This document shows, piece after piece, positions 9,991-21,269 of a stretch of 34,858 nt of DNA. Under the pieces are notes generated by a model. That model ran no database searches and was not told where the DNA came from. It saw only the letters and a program-made list of their open reading frames with translations. Position 1 is the stretch's first letter, and every line of letters begins with the position of its first letter. A program made the position numbers and the translations under genes. Location of the stretch: NCBI GenBank assembly GCA_015478945.1, contig JABUQX010002777.1:1-34858 (forward strand), given 5' to 3'. This stretch comes from Trachelipus rathkii (Eukaryota > Arthropoda > Malacostraca > Isopoda > Trachelipodidae).

Positions 9991-10280
9991 TATTAAAGCT
10001 ACCGGTTCGAGTGTGAAAATATTGTTTCAAATTTAGTTTTCGAAACTATAGAGTCGAGGTCATTTAATTATGATATTTGTTCACATATATCAATTTTCTA
10101 TATTATTTTTTTATGCATAATCATAACTGAGTAAATGACAAATCAATTACTGATTTATTTTAAGACAAGAATTTAAAAAGTAAGAAGTTGCCGTTAGTTC
10201 GGCGGACCAGTTAGTTCTCCGGCGGAACGAACTTCTAAAAATCGAGGTTCCGGCCGGAACCTGGTTCCGGTACATCCCTA

Positions 10281-10477
10281 ATATATATATTAAATTACAC
10301 TTTACTTAAAAAAGGAACGTTATTTTAAAATTTTAATGCTTCACCTTTCTTAAAATAGATTTATTTTTACTATAGGTGTATATAGCTTAGCATGGGAAAA
10401 TTTAACCTAATTTTTATACAATTAAATAGGAAAACATTCCCGCCCTAATGACTATTATATGAATACTATATATATAT

Positions 10478-10509
<32 letters not shown>

Positions 10510-10560
10510 TATATATATATTATATATATAATATATATATATATACAATATAGATGTATA

Positions 10561-10595
<35 letters not shown>

Positions 10596-10743
10596 GGTTT
10601 TTTGTTGATTTTGTTTTCAGTTTCCTTTCGAATGCTGAAAAAGAAATGGAAAAACAAGTTTTGTTTTGTTTATTGTTTTTTATGAAATATGAAACCATGT
10701 TTTTTATTCCATATGGCGGAAGATAAAGAAAGACTATTTGTAG
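10281..10743. repeat. AT-rich spacer with (TA)n microsatellite
   Basis: Interrupted TA array at about 10460-10592 in AT-rich sequence. No gene seen. Confidence 0.8.
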
Positions 10744-11038
<295 letters not shown>

Positions 11039-11555
11039 GTCAGAGATTCTTTATCTTATTGAGCCGTGTATATGATTTTTGGTCTTAATTGAACCATGTG
11101 GATTTTTTCTTGTATTCTTTAAAGTAACAGAACCGAAATAAAATATAGTATAGAATGCTTTTACAGTTATAATGACTTTTCCTTGAAAAAAAAAAAAAAA
11201 ATAATAATAATTAGTTTTATCTCAATTCAAAGTTTTATAAAGAGGTTTCGAATTTTATGAAATATTGAAGCTTAAAACCTGTCGTAAATCAAACGAGGTA
11301 TAATTTTTGCTCTTTGGAAGGAGGTAGAATAGAATACATTTCAAGTTCTCACTCCCTTAGGGCTTAGGGAACTTGACGTATTAGCGTAGCTTTTTCAATC
11401 CCTTTTTATCAATTTTTTAATTTTTTTTTTATTTTATTTTTTTTATTTTTTTTTTTATTGTAAAAATACTCTTTTATATTTTAGGTGTACTTTCTTTTTC
11501 TTATAAATTCGAATTAGTCCTAGCTTAACAAAGCAACTACAGCAGTGACAACAGC

Positions 11556-11587
<32 letters not shown>

Positions 11588-11743
11588 GCTTCTTGAGAGT
11601 CGCATGTTACTTGCGAGCGCTAGTTTCCTTCTGTTGTTTAAACTTTAATATAACAGAATACAGGGTCATCTTCAAAGATAGCACTTTTAATAATTAAAGT
11701 TTTTTTTTTTTATGATGAACCTGTCTTGTGTATTTAATCCTGA
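11039..11743. other. AT-rich spacer with (AAC)n
   Basis: Mostly unique AT-rich sequence with poly(T) near 11415-11460. A CAA/AAC trinucleotide run lies at about 11545-11587. No coding signal. Confidence 0.7.
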
Positions 11744-11940
11744 AGGGTTGACCCAGCACCGTACCGCACCACACGGTACCATGGGGTCGTGCACCAGCCT
11801 GGCCCTGCACCACCTGTCATGCTTTCACGCTGCGCCCCACCGGACCAATGGCAAGAACAATGTATCAAACCACACCTTACAACAGTCGCCCCTCATCAAT
11901 GCTGAATTTATGTGCAGCAACTGTTATGTGGGTCAACCCT
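11744..11940. mobile_element. 197-bp GC-rich MITE with AGGGTTGACCCA ends
   Basis: A perfect 12-bp terminal inverted repeat, AGGGTTGACCCA at 11744-11755 and TGGGTCAACCCT at 11929-11940, bounds a block clearly richer in G+C than its flanks. I found no matching target duplication next to the ends, so boundaries may be off by a few bases or the flanks have decayed. The 76-codon open frame across it has no known motif and uses the element's own ends, so I do not call it a gene. Superfamily uncertain. Confidence 0.55.
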
Positions 11941-12127
11941 AGTTTCCAGTGATCAAGAGGGTTTTCAGGGTTCAAGGGTTCTTGACCTTTGCACCAAGTT
12001 AGAGTGAAATGGAACTAAAATTATTATACAACTTTAGGCTCAGCTTTTTAGTATACCTACCATCTCTTTCCTACAAAGATAACATTTTCTCATTATATTT
12101 AATATATATTAATATCTCTTTTATACA

Positions 12128-12141
12128 TATATATTATATAT

Positions 12142-12190
<49 letters not shown>

Positions 12191-12208
12191 TATATATATA
12201 TATATATA
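12128..12208. repeat. (TA)n microsatellite
   Basis: Interrupted TA array. It creates spurious Tyr/Ile-rich frames. Confidence 0.9.
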
Positions 12209-12477
12209 TGAGGAAATTAAACAGGGAAATTAAAACTAATAATGAGTTCCTCTTCTCAAGTTATTGGGTTTTTTTGACGGCCGCCGAGAAGAAGGTCATT
12301 TCATCCCCCCCCCCACTCCTTAATTTTCTTTTATATTTATTTATTTTATTTTATTTTTATCCGCTGCTGATTTTGTTTGTTTGTTGTCTTGGTTAATTTC
12401 TTTTTCATGTATGGCTTGGTTAACGTTTTTTATTTGTTTGTGTAATGTTTCGTTCCTTAATTTGAAACCATGTTCTA

Positions 12478-12550
12478 GCAACTTCGCGATCGGTTTGTAT
12501 TAGTTTTTTTGCAACTTTCGCCGATCGTTTTTATTAGTTTTTTTTTTCTG
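12478..12550 (+). repeat. Two-copy tandem repeat, ~33-bp unit
   Basis: GCAACTTCGCGATCGGTTTG plus TATTAGTTTTTTT at 12478-12510 is repeated in diverged form from 12511 (GCAACTTTCGCCGATCG plus TTTTTATTAGTTT). A local duplication with no apparent function. Confidence 0.65.
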
Positions 12551-12593
12551 TTCTTGATTTTAACACAAGTAGGTGGACAAAACTGGCTTATCC

Positions 12594-12802
12594 GCAGTGT
12601 GTGTGTGTTGTGCTGGTGTGTTTTGCGGTATATTGGTGCGTGCGTGTGTGAGTGTGTGTGTTTGCGTATATGTGTGCGTGCGTGCGTGGCGTGCGTTGTG
12701 TATGGTTACTGTGGGTGTTGCGGTGCGTGTGTGTTGCGTTGTGTGTGCTGCGTAAGTGTGTTGCGTGTAGAGTGTGCGTGCGTGCTGCCTTGGTGTTGGT
12801 GC
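12594..12802. repeat. Degenerate (GT)n/(GCGT)n tract
   Basis: About 200 bp of alternating purine-pyrimidine sequence rich in GTGT, TGCG and GTGC. Such sequence can adopt Z-DNA. All long open frames here, on both strands, are translated repeat (Cys/Val or His/Thr-rich) and are rejected as genes. Confidence 0.85.
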
Positions 12803-13097
12803 GTGTTCACTGCTCACCGGGCAATCCCTATTCAGTGCATGGTTTTGCTAATGTTTATAGTATGCATTATGAAATTTAATTTCAATTTCGTAATATAAAT
12901 TGCAATTAAAGCTTATTTTTTGTTTTATTATTTGTTATTTAATTGATTATTTTTAAAATTGGTTTTGTAATTATTTATTTTTTTAAATTTGAATCTTTAT
13001 AATTTTTGCATATAATTTAATTTTTTTTAAATTAATTTTATATTTAATTTGTTTTAAATTTTTTTTGTTAAAATTACAAACGCGGGCAAACACCTGA
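12803..13097. other. AT-rich spacer, no gene
   Basis: A/T low-complexity sequence. Nothing recognised. Confidence 0.6.
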
Positions 13098-13440
13098 AGC
13101 CAAGTCTAACCGCATGTAGATGGATTAGGACCCAGCATACTTCGATCTCCCAAGTCATTTCCCGTCACGTACAGGATTAGTAAACCTGGCCACCACCTTC
13201 AGTCCTAAGTTTTTCCTACCCGATCCACTGTAGATGGATTGGGAAACCGGGACACCACCTTCTAGCCCCAAACCCCTACTCACCACATATAGGAATTTGG
13301 AGCCCTGGCCACCCTTCTACCCCAGTTCCTACCGCCAAGGTATGACTTAGGAACCCGATCACTACTTTCCATCCCAAGTCTACTCGCACATATAGGAATT
13401 GTCCGGGCCACTACCTTCCAGCTCCAGTACTACCCGAAGT
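13098..13440 (+). repeat. Diverged minisatellite, unit about 52 bp, 6-7 copies
   Basis: Units begin CC(A/T)AGT or similar, contain ACATATAGGAATT (or GTAGATGGATTAGGA) in the middle, and end GGCCACCACCTTC(C)AG. Starts fall near 13100, 13150, 13204, 13267, 13321, 13373 and 13424. Unit length ranges from about 50 to 63 bp and copies differ substantially, so the array is old. It is GC-rich relative to its flanks. No coding function apparent. Confidence 0.8.
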
Positions 13441-13556
13441 TGACACAAAATTAAAAATGTACAATTTCTTTTTTAAACTTGACAGAAACAATGGCAAAGC
13501 TAAGAATCAGAACTACATTAAAGGAATTTTGAAATAAAAATTAGAAATCGCTAGTA

Positions 13557-13579
13557 CTACTACTACTACTACTATAATA

Positions 13580-13656
<77 letters not shown>
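13557..13656. repeat. (ACT)n then (AAT)n microsatellite
   Basis: A short CTA run at about 13557-13573, then AAT repeat to about 13653. Confidence 0.9.
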
Positions 13657-14148
13657 GAAGTAGTAGAAGAAACAAAAAACAGGAAGAAGATACTTTCATA
13701 AAGAAGCTTTTAGCAACAAATCTCTAAGGAAAATACCATTCAAATTTCAATCAAATACGAAAAAACGTGATCACGCATAATGCTCACATGGCACTGTGAA
13801 GAATATGAGATAACATTGTTGCGTGAGACCACCGTTGACACCGGGATAAGTATAATAACATGGCCAAGTTCGTCAAATATTTGAATAAACTATCATAAAA
13901 TAAGCCACCGACTTGCATGGTTGTGATTTGACTTGTTGGCAACGGGGGAATTAAAAAAAAAAAAAGGATACATTACGGCAACCAACGTGTGTTAATAGTA
14001 CAGTAGTACAAAATAGTAGAGACAAAATTTGGTTTGAAAATAAGGTATGATACAAGGTAGACATCTGCTTAATCTACAGTTTATTTTGTTCGGAAGCAGA
14101 TCTTAAAATTTTACAGATGATATGTGACGCTCACTAGAATAAGAGTTC
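13657..14148. other. Unique AT-rich sequence, no gene seen
   Basis: Moderately complex sequence without convincing open frames, terminal repeats or recognisable elements. Confidence 0.5.
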
Positions 14149-14275
14149 ATATATATATACTATATATATATATATATATATTATATATTATTATATAATT
14201 ATATATATATAATTTATATATATATATATATATATAATAATATATATATTATATATATATATATATATTATTATA

Positions 14276-14327
<52 letters not shown>

Positions 14328-14364
14328 TATGTATCTGTAAAACATAAGATAAAATATATATATA

Positions 14365-14402
<38 letters not shown>
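14149..14402. repeat. (TA)n microsatellite
   Basis: Interrupted TA array about 250 bp long. Confidence 0.9.
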
Positions 14403-14406
<4 letters not shown>

Positions 14407-14438
14407 AATATTAAAATATTGTTTTATTTGCATTGCAG

Positions 14439-14572
14439 TTTTGGTGCGACGAAATTTTAAAGTTGGCTTACAGTCTTCTATCCTTAAACTCGTCTCCGAT
14501 CACCTTCTTGAGGAAGACTCACAGCAAACTCTTATCATAACCCATGTCCCATTTTGTGGCCAAGGATCGCTT
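14439..14572 (+). pseudogene. Possible orphan exon, NTPase-like fragment
   Basis: A pyrimidine-rich stretch followed by TTTGCATTGCAG resembles a splice acceptor ending at 14438. Downstream is a stop-free frame (open from 14405 to 14614) with protein-like composition, including KVGLQSSILKLVSDHLLEED and then TLIITHVPFCGQGSLRL. The pattern of an amphipathic helix, a hydrophobic strand and a Gly/Cys loop recalls the N-terminal edge of a P-loop NTPase domain. However, the essential GK(T/S) is absent, so this is a guess. The frame runs into TTA repeat with no credible donor site. It could be an exon fragment stranded by repeat expansion, or chance. Confidence 0.3.
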
Positions 14573-15175
14573 AGATTATTATATTATTTTATATTATATT
14601 TATTAGTATTATTATGATGTATTATTATTATATTATTATTTATATTATTATATAATTATATTATTATATTATCATATTATTATTATATTATTATTAATAT
14701 TAGTATATTATTATTATATATTATTATTATTATATTATTTATATTTTTGTTTATTTATTATTATACATATTATTGTTTGAAATTTATTACTTTATATTAT
14801 TATATTATTATTATTATATATTATTATTATTATTATATTATATCTTATATTGATGATTATTTATTGTTATTTTTATAACCATCATTATGATATTATTATT
14901 ATTATTATTTATTATTATGAATTATATATTATTATTATTATTATATTTTTATGTTATTATATCATCATCATCAGATTATTATTAGTATTATTATTATTAG
15001 GATATATTAGTATATTATATTATTATTAGATAATAGTATATTATTTCATCGAAATCCATCGATCATCATCATATCATGCATCATCATTCATCATTCATCA
15101 TCATCATCAATCATCGATCGCATCTCATCATTCATCAGCATCGAATCATCATCATCAATCATCATCATTCATCAT

Positions 15176-15210
<35 letters not shown>

Positions 15211-16251
15211 GCATCATCATCATCATCGATTCATCATCCATCATCATCATCATATTGTTATTATTATATTATTAGTATATTATTATTATTATTATTATTA
15301 GCTATATTATTATTATTATTATTATTATAGGCGTAAGCATCATCATCATCGACATGAAAATTACCATCAGATATATTATTATCATCAGTATCATCATCGT
15401 CAATAAATTATTTATTATTATATATATTATTATTATTATTAGTACTTATTATTATATTATTAATTATTATTATTGTTGTATATTATATTATTCATTATTA
15501 TTATTATTATTATTGATTATATTATTATCTAATATTATTATTATTTTATTATTATTATTATTATGATTGTTGTTATATTCATCATCATCCATTCATCATA
15601 TTATATTTATTATTATTAATTATTATTATTATTATTATATTTATTATTATTGATATTATTATTATATTATTTATTTGTTAAATTATTATCATCCATCATC
15701 ATCATCAATACTATTATATATTATTATTATTATATTTTATTGATTATTCATTTATAGTTATCATCATCCATCATCATCATCATCATTTATTATTATTATG
15801 ATTATCTGATTATACAAAAATAGTTTATTATTATTTTATTTGAATTTATTATTTATATATTATATTATTATGATTATATTATTATTATATTCTATTGTCT
15901 TGTTTATAAGATTTAATACATATTATATATTATTATATATATATTACTATTATATTAATTTTTATTAATTATTAAATTATTCATACTGTGATACTTAAGT
16001 ATTCGTATTGTTATTGATTATCATCGTCCTTGTGATTATTATTATTATTCATTATTATATATTGATATTATTATTTATTATTTATTTATTATGTATTATT
16101 ATTATTATTATTATTATCACGCACTTATTTATTTATTAATATATAGTATTTATTATTGTATAATTTATTTTTATTATTATTAATTATTATCATAATTATT
16201 ATATTATTATTATTTAGTTATTTATTATGATTGATTATTTATATTATATTA

Positions 16252-16294
<43 letters not shown>

Positions 16295-16330
16295 TTATTG
16301 TTAATATGCATCGTAATTTTATATTAATTA
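14573..16330. repeat. 1.7-kb field of TTA/ATT and ATC/CAT repeats
   Basis: Almost continuous imperfect (ATT)n, with (ATC)n/(CAT)n patches at about 15045-15255, 15343-15400, 15580-15600, 15690-15710 and 15760-15788, and ATTTATTA variants near the end. All open frames (poly-Tyr, His, Ile, Leu) are translated repeat. Confidence 0.95.
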
Positions 16331-17003
16331 GGTTATTTATTATTATTATATTATTAAGTTATTAAGTGAAAATTATTCATATTCTATGATTTATTTATTA
16401 TTATTGATTATTTGCAATATTAATTATTAAAATAGTGTTGTACAGAGTATTGTTTTTTAGTTTTATTTATGGTACATTATTTATTAACTAGTAATTTCTA
16501 AAAATATTATTAATGGTTTAATATTTCGATGGTTGTTATTGTCAATTAATTGAAATTATATATTAAATTAAATTGCCTTTTAAATGTATGTTGTATAAGC
16601 GTTTAAACATCTGTATTTTTTATATTTTTTTAAAACAATACTTTTGATATTCAAATTATATTATATGTATTATTTTATATTAAATGTATTATAAATATTT
16701 AATTATTGACAATTTCGCCGACTGTTTCCATAATTTCACTTTATAACTTGCATGTTGAGTTTTTTCGGTGTAAATTTTCTGAATATACCAAAGTTTTAAT
16801 AATTTAATTCAGTATATGAAGGAAGTTTCAGATTGAGAACTTGCTATTGTTAGATTGAGAAATAATTTTGTATTTGATTCATGAATATATAACACAAATT
16901 TTTTATTACCATGGCAGTTACCGTTATTAGTATGAAAGCATGTGGTACTTGCGTAGAGTTGAGTTTTTTTTATTTTTTTTGGCTGAAACTGCAGCTTATA
17001 GTT
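16331..17003. other. AT-rich unique sequence
   Basis: No coding signal I trust. A frame from 16911 with Met start has no recognisable motif and overlaps the dispersed repeat that follows. Confidence 0.5.
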
Positions 17004-17464
17004 GTCGACGATATGGTGTCAAATTCGGGACCATTGTGTTTTTTTCATCATGTTATTATTATGTATTTGTCTTATCTTTTTCCGCACCATAGTGTTCGAG
17101 TCCTCCTTGTTTCAGATAATGCAATGTTAAGGGTTAAAAAGTAAAGAAATTCACTATCAGTCCTAAAATATAAAGGGTTTTATGGGCTCCGTCGGATCAG
17201 GATTTGTTGTTAGAAAAAAAATTTGCCCGGGTGTCGCAATGTCTGAGATGGTGGCTCACAGCAGGGTGGGTATTCGCCGAAGCATTGAACACACTAATAC
17301 TTGTATAGCAAAATACGATATTGCCCGAATTATGCACACCCTTGATTTCTCCTCTGTTTTTTAGTCGCATGTTGTGCTCTATACTGATCGCTATTCGGCT
17401 GCTTGACACGTTTGTATTCCTTGTTTTGGTGCTGTGTTTGTATTTTGCCTTTGTCTCTTCAATC
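17004..17464 (+). repeat. Dispersed repeat copy A (possible LTR)
   Basis: This diverged copy aligns along its length with 25169-25594. Shared landmarks include GTCGAC, then GACCATTGT with T-run, GTTAAAAAGTAAAG, ATTCGCC(G/A)AAG, TCTCCTCTGTTTTT, AGTCGCATGTT, GCTGTGTTTGT and TTTGCCTTTGTCTCTTCAAT. Direct orientation and about 8.2 kb spacing with decayed coding sequence between are compatible with LTRs of one old retrotransposon or two independent insertions. I could not define TG..CA ends or target duplications. Short open frames at 17182-17409 lie inside the repeat and are not supported as genes. Confidence 0.7.
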
Positions 17465-17534
17465 TTATAAAAACAATGTAATTATACATGACAACGATAA
17501 GTACGACGTGTAAAATTTTGCGATTTCTCTAACA

Positions 17535-18130
17535 CTATTAATAAAGTCGCTTTCCTGCTTTTTTGAAAATTGCATTCAAATGAAAGACAAACACTTTATT
17601 TTTCAAATGCTGAAAATCCCCCTTAAAAAAACTCAATTTTAAGATAACCAAAATTAATTTCAAATGTGAAAAATAAAAAAATTTTAGGAAATAAAAAATA
17701 TCTTAAGGAGTTCTGAATTTCTTTACATTATTGGAAAACTTTAAGAAAAAAAAGCGGCTAATTTTAGAAGTTAAAATTTTTTAATTTTTCTTAAAAACAA
17801 AGGTTTGTCCACAATAATGAAAATGGTGTTATTAATAAAACAAATATGTGAAATTTCATTAAAAAAAACCTCTCAATTTTAAGACACCTAAAACTATTAA
17901 TAAAATCACTTTTCTTCTTTTTGTTAGCAATTCAATGAAACACATTTATTTTTGGCAAAATTGCTGAAACAATACCGTTAAAAACTCATTTGTAAGATTT
18001 ACCAAATAATTTTCAAATGTGAAAATTAGGGAAAAAAAAAAATCCCCCCCCATTTTCGTAACTTTAAGAGTTCTAAATTTGTAGTGAAAATTTAAGAAAA
18101 AGCCTCATTTTAGAAGTTTAAAGAACGTAA
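17535..18130 (+). repeat. Tandem duplication, 359-bp period
   Basis: CTATTAATAAAGTCGCTTT at 17535 recurs as CTATTAATAAAATCACTTT at 17894. The following ~230 bp align with divergence: CACTTTATTTTT, ATTTCAAATGTGAAAA, AGGAGTTCTGAATTTC versus AGAGTTCTAAATTTG, and ATTTTAGAAGTT. Two copies only, probably a fragment of a dispersed or satellite-like family. Confidence 0.7.
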
Positions 18131-19483
18131 AACTTTTTATGTATTCAATTCTTATTTGAAGCATAAAAAGTCTAAACGATACCATTTTTGTCGAATCTTT
18201 TATGAGATTTTGTCTAGACCAAATTCTTAAATGATGTAAATTCAAACAATTTGGCTATGTTGCGTAAATAAATGTGTGATTTATGAATTGTATGCTGTGT
18301 TTGTAATTATTATACAAAGAACTTATAAGTATATTGAAATTTCGACTTATTAGAAAAATATGATCATGAGGTTCACAATTATATGTTAAGCTATCTAGCC
18401 CACTCATAAGAAGCGATATTAAGCTCTTATCAAATTTCTCTCGTTGGTCTTTTTTTAATACACACTAGAGAGCTTTATAGTAATTTAAAATGTGTGATGT
18501 GACAAGATTATCAAACAAAACTATTTATAACTCGCCCATACTATGTTCTTATATATTAATTCAAAGTAGCTCTTTAGATGAAACTTGTCTTCTTCAGTTT
18601 TTTTTTTTTATTCTTGTGATTTTTCTATACTTCTTTCTGATTTCCTTTTTTTAATATATAATATAAAGAGACTATCACAACATACACTCCGTTCTTAATG
18701 CACCTGTATTCATATCAGTATCCTTTGCAATTTCTATGTAATGTTTACACTACTAGAAATAATATTCCTTGAACTAGAAAGAAATAATCAGTCATGCGGG
18801 AATTTCTGATATCCATTTAATCCACAAGAGAGTGGTTCCTTCCCGCTGTGTAGGGAATATTTAGTTGGCTATAACAATCATACATGTGTGCATTGTAATT
18901 GTTTGTCGTGTGAAACGCCATGTATAAGTGAGAGGTATTAGAAGCAACGAAGGAATTCCCCACTAGAAAGTGGGTCCAGGCAAGGACGTAATGGCCTTTA
19001 AGAAGTTCTAACTATCTATCATTTCTATCTACATAAAATTTATATGCAAAGTACACTATTATATCTAATTATATCAGTGATCTTATCCTTATACAGATTA
19101 TACACAACACATAGCTTGATGTATTAATCAGTTAAATCAAACCATAATATTGGTGATATTGGTTATTTGTCTGTGTGAAATTTTATCACCATGTAAATAT
19201 GCTACTACTCTTAATTCAATGAGTAAGCGACATGCCTAAATACATAACAATTCACCCAGAAAATAACTAGCGTGACTAGTTCTGATCTTTCACGCTTCTT
19301 TTTATGACAAGTTTATAAGATATGAAAATTCAAAGTGCAGAGGAACAACATTCTAAATTATTATTATCCCTAAAGAATGAGGCAGAGGTATGAAAAGTGA
19401 CCTCCGATTATTTACCCCTTTTATTCGTCTCAATATTCTCCCCCATTTTTTCGTTAGGATAAAAAGCAAAATTACGAAAAGGT
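18131..19483. other. AT-rich unique sequence, no gene seen
   Basis: No convincing open frame. If the primer-binding-site candidate at 19484 is real, a 5' LTR would be expected to end just before it. I could not find a matching downstream copy of this stretch. Confidence 0.45.
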
Positions 19484-19495
19484 TGGCGCCCAACG
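19484..19495 (+). promoter_or_regulatory. Possible tRNA-Lys primer-binding site (12 nt)
   Basis: TGGCGCCCAACG is complementary to the conserved 3' terminus of animal tRNA-Lys(CUU), which ends ...CGTTGGGCGCCA, and is the start of the primer-binding site used by many LTR retrotransposons. The match stops after 12 bases (GTTTAAT follows). The preceding base pair is GT rather than a typical LTR-ending CA. Weak evidence for a retroelement boundary. Confidence 0.3.
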
Positions 19496-20233
19496 GTTTA
19501 ATACTATCCCCCACCCGCGTTTGCGCCACATCGCAGTGCGCCACGTTACCCCCAATTTATTGATTCATTTATTCGCGCTTAAATGACCTAATTTGCCCTT
19601 TTTGCGGCACTGGCCCTTGTTCTACGCTTTCTCTTTTCGCGCTCGTATTCGAATTTATGAGTTATGCCCGCTTTTCTCCGGGGAGATTGGAGAACGTTAC
19701 CCGTTCCACTTATAATAGATTTATAGATCCACTTGAGATTCACCGCGAAATTATGATAAAAGAAATTGAAAATTATTATTTGATTTGTTAATTGAGAAAT
19801 TATTATTATAAGTTTTCCTATAAGTATCTTAATTTTTTTATTATCTCTTTCGCAATGAAGAGAGCCTATGTGAGAACACGTGTTTATAATTAAAGAAGTC
19901 CGATCAATTGTTAAAGGGAATCTCCGTTTGCTGGTTTGCGACGAATAGAATAACTTATAGTAATTAAAGAATCACGTGTAATGACGAATGCGGAGAATTT
20001 ATTTCTCAATCTACTTATAGTTCGGATGCTAGTTCTTCAATTTGTTGAATATTTTATTTAATTTTTCTATTTTGATTTACAGTTTGTTTTTAGTTTGCAA
20101 TATAATTGCGTTGAATAAAAGTTTATATATACTTGTTTGGATGTTTTAAATGTATAGTTTCCTTCGGGCATTAGCTTTTTATGTTTTATTAACTTTTCAC
20201 CTAGATGGACCTATCTTTCTTATCATTATTAAT

Positions 20234-20267
<34 letters not shown>

Positions 20268-20764
20268 GTATATTTATTTATTATTAGTATTATTATATAT
20301 AGTATGATTGAATATAGAGTCTATTCTTTATCTATGTAATCTAAAATTGAGGTATCTTATTTTTCTTACAAAATTTATATATCATATTCTTTTTTTATTT
20401 TTAAATTTATTATTATTAGTTCTTTCTTTCCTAGTTGGTTTGTTTCGTAGATATTACTTAAGATCTGTATGTATATACTATAGGGTAGATTAAGTTCGCT
20501 TTTTTTTAATCATTTTCATTTTTTTGCTTTTATATTTTAATTTTTTCTGTATACATCGCTTGAGGTAGCAGACATATTTTTTTGGTTTTTAATCTTTTCT
20601 CTATTTTTTTATATATATTTTTTCTTTTTTTGTGTTTGTCTGTATTGACTGGCTTACAGTATTACAGTAGACATACAGACATAAAACGCAGTTTACTCTT
20701 GTGGACGTGCTTTAATATTTTGTATATACCTTTCCTTTTGGTATTTTAATTAAAATATAATATT
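19496..20764. other. Unique sequence with (ATT)n at about 20235-20270
   Basis: The first 200 bp are GC-richer (GCGCTTAAATGACC, TTTGCGGCACTGGCCC), followed by AT-rich sequence. An interrupted ATT repeat lies at about 20235-20300. No supported gene. Confidence 0.5.
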
Positions 20765-21269
20765 ATGACAAGGTCGAAGGGAGCAAAAGGACCTAGTCCC
20801 ATGAGAATTTCCAATTCAGGGGAATCGAAAGAGGAAGGGTCCATTCGGCACGAAAATACCAAACGAAAAACGACGACGGCAACAGACCTTCTGTCTATCC
20901 CGGAGTCTACATCAGAGTTAGGTAGCAACAGAACTGTTGAGAACATATCTGATTTGAATAATGTGGATTCGACGGACACAAAAGAGCTCAGGGACTCGAA
21001 ACGAGTTCGTTTGTCTCACAGAGCTCGTCTCAGTCTGCCTCGGACCGAATGAAGATTTATGCTATCAGCTCCCGAGCCTCGTTCAGCGTCATTCTCACCA
21101 CTTAGTACAATTATGTAAACGGACATCAGTTTACAAACCTTGACGAGAGTTGGAACAAGATCATTCAAAATTCCTTGACCGGTATATTATTCATTGCAGA
21201 AAGAATTAGGACTAAATGTTATTGAAAGGATGAACAGAGAACTCGGAAATAACATCGTTGCGATGTAAT
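20765..21269 (+). pseudogene. Decayed coding fragment, gag-like composition, unidentified
   Basis: A 95-codon open frame from ATG 20765 is rich in Ser, Thr, Arg, Lys and Glu (starting MTRSKGAKGPSPMRISNSGE). The same frame continues past stops at 21050, about 21110 and about 21170 with protein-like sequence such as LQKELGLNVIERMNRELGNN, ending at TAA about 21267. A basic, low-hydrophobic N-terminus followed by a helical segment resembles the start of a retroelement gag, but there is no zinc knuckle and I cannot name the family. It lies between the two direct repeats. Confidence 0.4.

Larger units (their letters stand above)
6560..10280. mobile_element. Composite hAT-like DNA transposon with TIRs, nested insertions
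   Basis: The left end reads TAGGATGTACCGGAATCAG. The right end, reverse-complemented, reads TAGGGATGTACCGGAACCAG, so about 18 of 20 positions match with one base missing on the left. The similarity continues imperfectly into GC-rich subterminal blocks on both sides that contain GTTCCGGCCGGAA. TAGGG-type TIRs suggest the hAT superfamily (inference). The 8-bp duplication cannot be judged because both flanks are TA repeat. No transposase is readable. The 3.7-kb interior contains a foldback element, a large palindrome and two MITEs, so much of its length is later nested insertion. The original element may have been under 1.5 kb. Confidence 0.7.

Noticed and set aside
10195..10280. GC-rich end block as a promoter
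   Set aside because: Explained better as the subterminal region of the composite transposon, since it matches the opposite end in reverse complement.
12509..12898. Cys/Val-rich and His/Thr-rich open frames of up to 129 codons on both strands
   Set aside because: They are translations of the GT-rich repeat and have no domain-like composition outside it.
15076..15566. His-, Ile- and Leu-rich open frames
   Set aside because: Produced by ATC and ATT trinucleotide repeats.
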